Shown here: piece by piece, positions 21,331 to 23,834 of the stretch | How positions within the stretch are numbered: the stretch's first letter is position 1 | How the letters are laid out: every line of letters starts with the position of its first letter | DNA from: Bacillota bacterium | GTDB lineage: Bacteria > Bacillota > Clostridia > Oscillospirales > Ruminococcaceae | Direction: 5' to 3' | Assembly (NCBI GenBank): GCA_023395695.1 | Contig: JAEWYJ010000227.1 | Coordinates: forward strand, 1-23,834 | Length of the DNA stretch: 23,834 bases | Position numbers and translations under genes: made by a program | The notes under the pieces: model-generated | What the model was told of the DNA's origin: nothing | The model's database searches: none | What the model saw: the letters and a program-made list of their open reading frames with translations, nothing else

Positions 21331-22785
21331 ATGAAGCTTTCTCAATTATTCAATGACGTACAAACCGGCGCACCGCTGCCCTGTATTGACGTTGGGCACG
21401 TCTGCGCCGATACGCGGCAGGTCTCGCCGGGCGCGGTGTTTTTCTGCCTGAACGGCTTTACCCATGACGGGCATGATTACGCTCAAAAAGCGTTGGAGCT
21501 GGGCGCCGCCGCGGTGGTGACCGAGCGCGACCTGGGACTGGGCGAGCAGCAGATTCTGACGCCGGATACCCATGCGGCCTACTCGCTATGCTGTGCCAAC
21601 CTGTTTGGAAACCCCCAGAAAAAAATTAAACTGGTCGGCGTGACCGGCACCAATGGCAAAACGACAGTGACCCACCTGATACGCGATGTGCTTGAGGGCT
21701 TTGGTATTAAAACGGGCCTGATCGGCACGATAGAAACCGATGTGGGCGGCGCGCATTTTCCGGCAAAATATACAACTCCCGAGCCGTTGACCTTTTATTC
21801 GCTGCTCGACCAGATGGTGCAGGCCGGGTGCGAATACGCCGTGATGGAGGTTTCCTCCCACGGGCTTGACCAGAAGCGGGTTGCAGCCTGCCGCTTTGCA
21901 GTGGGTGTATTTACCAACCTTACGCAGGACCATCTCGATTACCATAAGACGATGGAGGCCTATTATCAGGCGAAAAAAAGCCTGTTCGCCCTGTGCGACG
22001 AGGCGGCGGTCAACATCGACGACCCCTATGGCAGACGGCTGATTGAAGAAATAGGTGAAGACGGAGGCAAGGCCAAGGGCTTTTCCACCAGACTCGACGA
22101 GGCGGACTACACGGCCAAAAGCATTGTGATGCGCGCCGACGGCACGTCGTTTGCGTTTGTGGGCAGCGGGCTGATTGCACGGGTTAAATTCCCGGTGCCG
22201 GGTGAGTTTTCGGTCTCTAATGCCATGGCGGCTATCACCGCCTGTCTGGCGCTGGGGCTGGATTTGCAGAAAACCGTGGCGCTTTTAGGCGAAAGCCGAG
22301 GCGTACCGGGCCGTTTTGAGGTGCTCGACACCCAGACGCCCTTTACCGTCATTCGGGACTACGCCCATTCGCCCGACGCGATTGAAAAAATTTTGCAGGC
22401 GCTGCGCGCGGTGACCGATAAAAAAATTATGATTTTATTTGGCTGCGCGGGTAACCGCGACCGTAAAAAGCGCCGTCTGATGACCGAGGCGGCCGCAAGA
22501 CTGGCCGATTTTGTGGTGTTGACCTCCGACAACCCAAGAAACGAGGATCCGCTGCAAATTATTGAGGACGCCAAGCCCGGGCTGCTTGAGCATAAGGTGC
22601 CCCATATCATTATTCCCGCCCGTTATGAGGCGATTAAATGGGCGCTTAAAAATTGCGAGCCGGGCGGCACGCTGCTGCTGGCGGGTAAGGGCCACGAGGA
22701 TTATCAGGTGCTGGCGCACGGAACCATTCATTTTGACGAACGCGAAATTGTCGCCGAGCTGCTGGAGAAACAAACGGAGGAATAA
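21331..22785 (+). CDS. murE: UDP-MurNAc-tripeptide synthetase, meso-diaminopimelate type
   Basis: A 484-residue cytoplasmic Mur ligase that adds the third amino acid to UDP-MurNAc-L-Ala-D-Glu with ATP. Motifs are the P-loop GVTGTNGKTT (103-112), TTPEPL for substrate binding, the YHKTMEAYYQAKKSLF region with the lysine normally carbamylated (about Lys215), and DNPRNED (400-406). The DNPR form is the signature for meso-diaminopimelate rather than lysine, so the wall should be the DAP type. A GTG directly before the ATG (21328) is an equally well placed start after aaaggag. The stop lies 4 bases before murF. Confidence 0.96.
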   Translation: MKLSQLFNDVQTGAPLPCIDVGHVCADTRQVSPGAVFFCLNGFTHDGHDYAQKALELGAAAVVTERDLGLGEQQILTPDTHAAYSLCCANLFGNPQKKIKLVGVTGTNGKTTVTHLIRDVLEGFGIKTGLIGTIETDVGGAHFPAKYTTPEPLTFYSLLDQMVQAGCEYAVMEVSSHGLDQKRVAACRFAVGVFTNLTQDHLDYHKTMEAYYQAKKSLFALCDEAAVNIDDPYGRRLIEEIGEDGGKAKGFSTRLDEADYTAKSIVMRADGTSFAFVGSGLIARVKFPVPGEFSVSNAMAAITACLALGLDLQKTVALLGESRGVPGRFEVLDTQTPFTVIRDYAHSPDAIEKILQALRAVTDKKIMILFGCAGNRDRKKRRLMTEAAARLADFVVLTSDNPRNEDPLQIIEDAKPGLLEHKVPHIIIPARYEAIKWALKNCEPGGTLLLAGKGHEDYQVLAHGTIHFDEREIVAELLEKQTEE

Positions 22786-22789
22786 ATCG

Positions 22790-23834
22790 GTGCAAAAGCT
22801 AAAGCTGTCGCAGATTGCCCGGACGCTGGGGGCAGAGCTATCGTATGACGCGGATATTTGCGAGGTTATAACCGATTCGCGCCAGGCAAAAACGGGCACA
22901 CTATTTGTCGCCATTTGCGGCGAGAATCTGGATGGCAACCGCTTTGCTGCCTCAGCGCTGCAAAACGGGGCCGAGGCCGTCGTGGTCGGTGCGCTGCCGG
23001 AGGGCGTCGACCCCAAACGGGCCATCGTTGTTCCCGATACCAAGCGGGCGCTTATCAAAATTGGCGGGCTGTACCGCCGGCTGTTCAATATTCCGTTTGT
23101 CGGTGTGACGGGCAGCGTGGGCAAAACCACGACCAAGGAGTTTATCCATACGGTGCTCAGCGCCCAATACCGCACCCATAAAAATGCGGGCAACCAGAAT
23201 AACGAAATTGGCGTGCCCAACACGCTGTTCGCGCTTGAACCCGCGTATCAGGCCGCCGTCATTGAAATGGGTATGAGCGGCTTTGGCGAAATACGGGACC
23301 TGACTACCGAGATTCGCCCCTCGGTCGGCGTTATTACGACCATCGGCGTTTCGCACATTGAGCAGTTGGGCAGCCGTGAGAATATTTTAAAGGCAAAGCT
23401 GGAACTGCTTGAGGGCATGCCGGACGGCGCACCGCTGTTTTTATGCGGGGATAACGAATACCTCAGCGCGGTACAGGCGCCGCGGCTTAAAATTTACCGC
23501 TATGGCGTTATTAACCCGGCGTGTGATATTCGCGCGTCGGAAATTACGCAGGTTGGCGGCTCCACCCGCTTTAGCATCAGCTCCCCCTGGGGTGAGCACA
23601 GCGCGCTCATTCCGGTGGTGGGGCAGCATAATGTGCTCGACGCGCTGGCGGCTTTTGGCGTTGGCTGTGTCATGGGGCTTTTGCCCGAGCAAGCGGCCGG
23701 TGCGCTGGCGCACTATCTGCCGGTTGGCATGCGCCAGAATGTTGTGCCGTTTAAGGGCATGGTCGTGGTGGAGGATTGCTACAACTGCTCCCCCGACTCG
23801 CTCAAGGCGGCGGTGCTGGCGCTGGCCTCCTATC
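22790..23834 (+). CDS. murF: UDP-MurNAc-pentapeptide synthetase (cut by window end)
   Basis: The first 348 codons of MurF, which adds D-Ala-D-Ala to the UDP-MurNAc tripeptide and so completes the pentapeptide precursor. The frame starts with GTG at 22790, 9 bases after the ggagg that overlaps the end of murE, and runs off the window. Visible features are the N-terminal substrate domain (TDSRQAKTGTLFVAI), the P-loop GVTGSVGKTTTKEF (about 104-117), the HKNAGNQNNEIGVP motif, IEMGMSGFGEI and VVVEDCYNCSPDSLKAA. The 4-base gap to murE indicates one message. About 100 residues are missing. Confidence 0.96.
   Translation, partial: MQKLKLSQIARTLGAELSYDADICEVITDSRQAKTGTLFVAICGENLDGNRFAASALQNGAEAVVVGALPEGVDPKRAIVVPDTKRALIKIGGLYRRLFNIPFVGVTGSVGKTTTKEFIHTVLSAQYRTHKNAGNQNNEIGVPNTLFALEPAYQAAVIEMGMSGFGEIRDLTTEIRPSVGVITTIGVSHIEQLGSRENILKAKLELLEGMPDGAPLFLCGDNEYLSAVQAPRLKIYRYGVINPACDIRASEITQVGGSTRFSISSPWGEHSALIPVVGQHNVLDALAAFGVGCVMGLLPEQAAGALAHYLPVGMRQNVVPFKGMVVVEDCYNCSPDSLKAAVLALASY

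Overview
The window looks like a chromosomal segment of a Gram-positive anaerobe of the class Clostridia, probably near the Oscillospirales. The basis is a dcw cell-wall cluster in Firmicutes order, a MurE carrying the meso-diaminopimelate DNPR signature, a SpoVD-like transpeptidase with two PASTA domains, a class B sortase, strong GGAGG ribosome binding sites and a GC-rich base composition (judged by eye, not computed). No mobile element, CRISPR array, rRNA or tRNA was recognised.

Left part (1-7704). The window opens inside a sigma-54 activator gene, followed by a hairpin-rich gap. On the minus strand a consensus promoter leads directly into a yybP-ykoY (Mn2+) riboswitch with its own terminator. 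It controls an orphan Na+-pump decarboxylase beta subunit (OadB type) and a 39-codon OadG-like membrane peptide; no decarboxylase alpha or biotin-carrier gene is present. Next comes a LysR regulator divergent from a three-gene plus-strand operon: an opine/octopine dehydrogenase-type enzyme, an MmgE/PrpD-family protein and a GltS-type Na+ symporter. This reads as a small catabolic cassette for an amino-acid-derived carboxylate, ending at a bidirectional terminator.

Middle part (7716-11400). A uracil permease gene on the minus strand is preceded by a long leader. The leader holds a 27-codon peptide ORF with an excellent ribosome binding site, a pyrimidine-rich stretch, and an intrinsic terminator whose loop contains the peptide's stop codon. 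This is the architecture of the enterobacterial pyrBI UTP-sensing attenuator. Upstream lies a sortase B-cupin operon with its own promoter and terminator.

Middle-right (11726-16309). A tightly packed minus-strand operon encodes an exported, membrane-anchored PIG-L-type deacetylase, a GT2-GtrA fusion (polyprenyl-phosphate sugar synthase plus flippase-like domain), a membrane-anchored phosphodiester glycosidase (NAGPA domain) and an unrecognised exported protein. Together they suggest a pathway that makes, flips and trims a surface glycan.

Right part (16761-23834). The dcw cluster runs mraZ-rsmH-ftsL-spoVD/ftsI-murE-murF (murF is cut by the window end). It has a consensus promoter and 10-bp-phased MraZ boxes at its front.

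The best candidates for something new are the Mn2+-riboswitch-controlled OadB/OadG-like pair, the pyrBI-like attenuator on uraA, and the PIG-L/GT2-GtrA/NAGPA operon.
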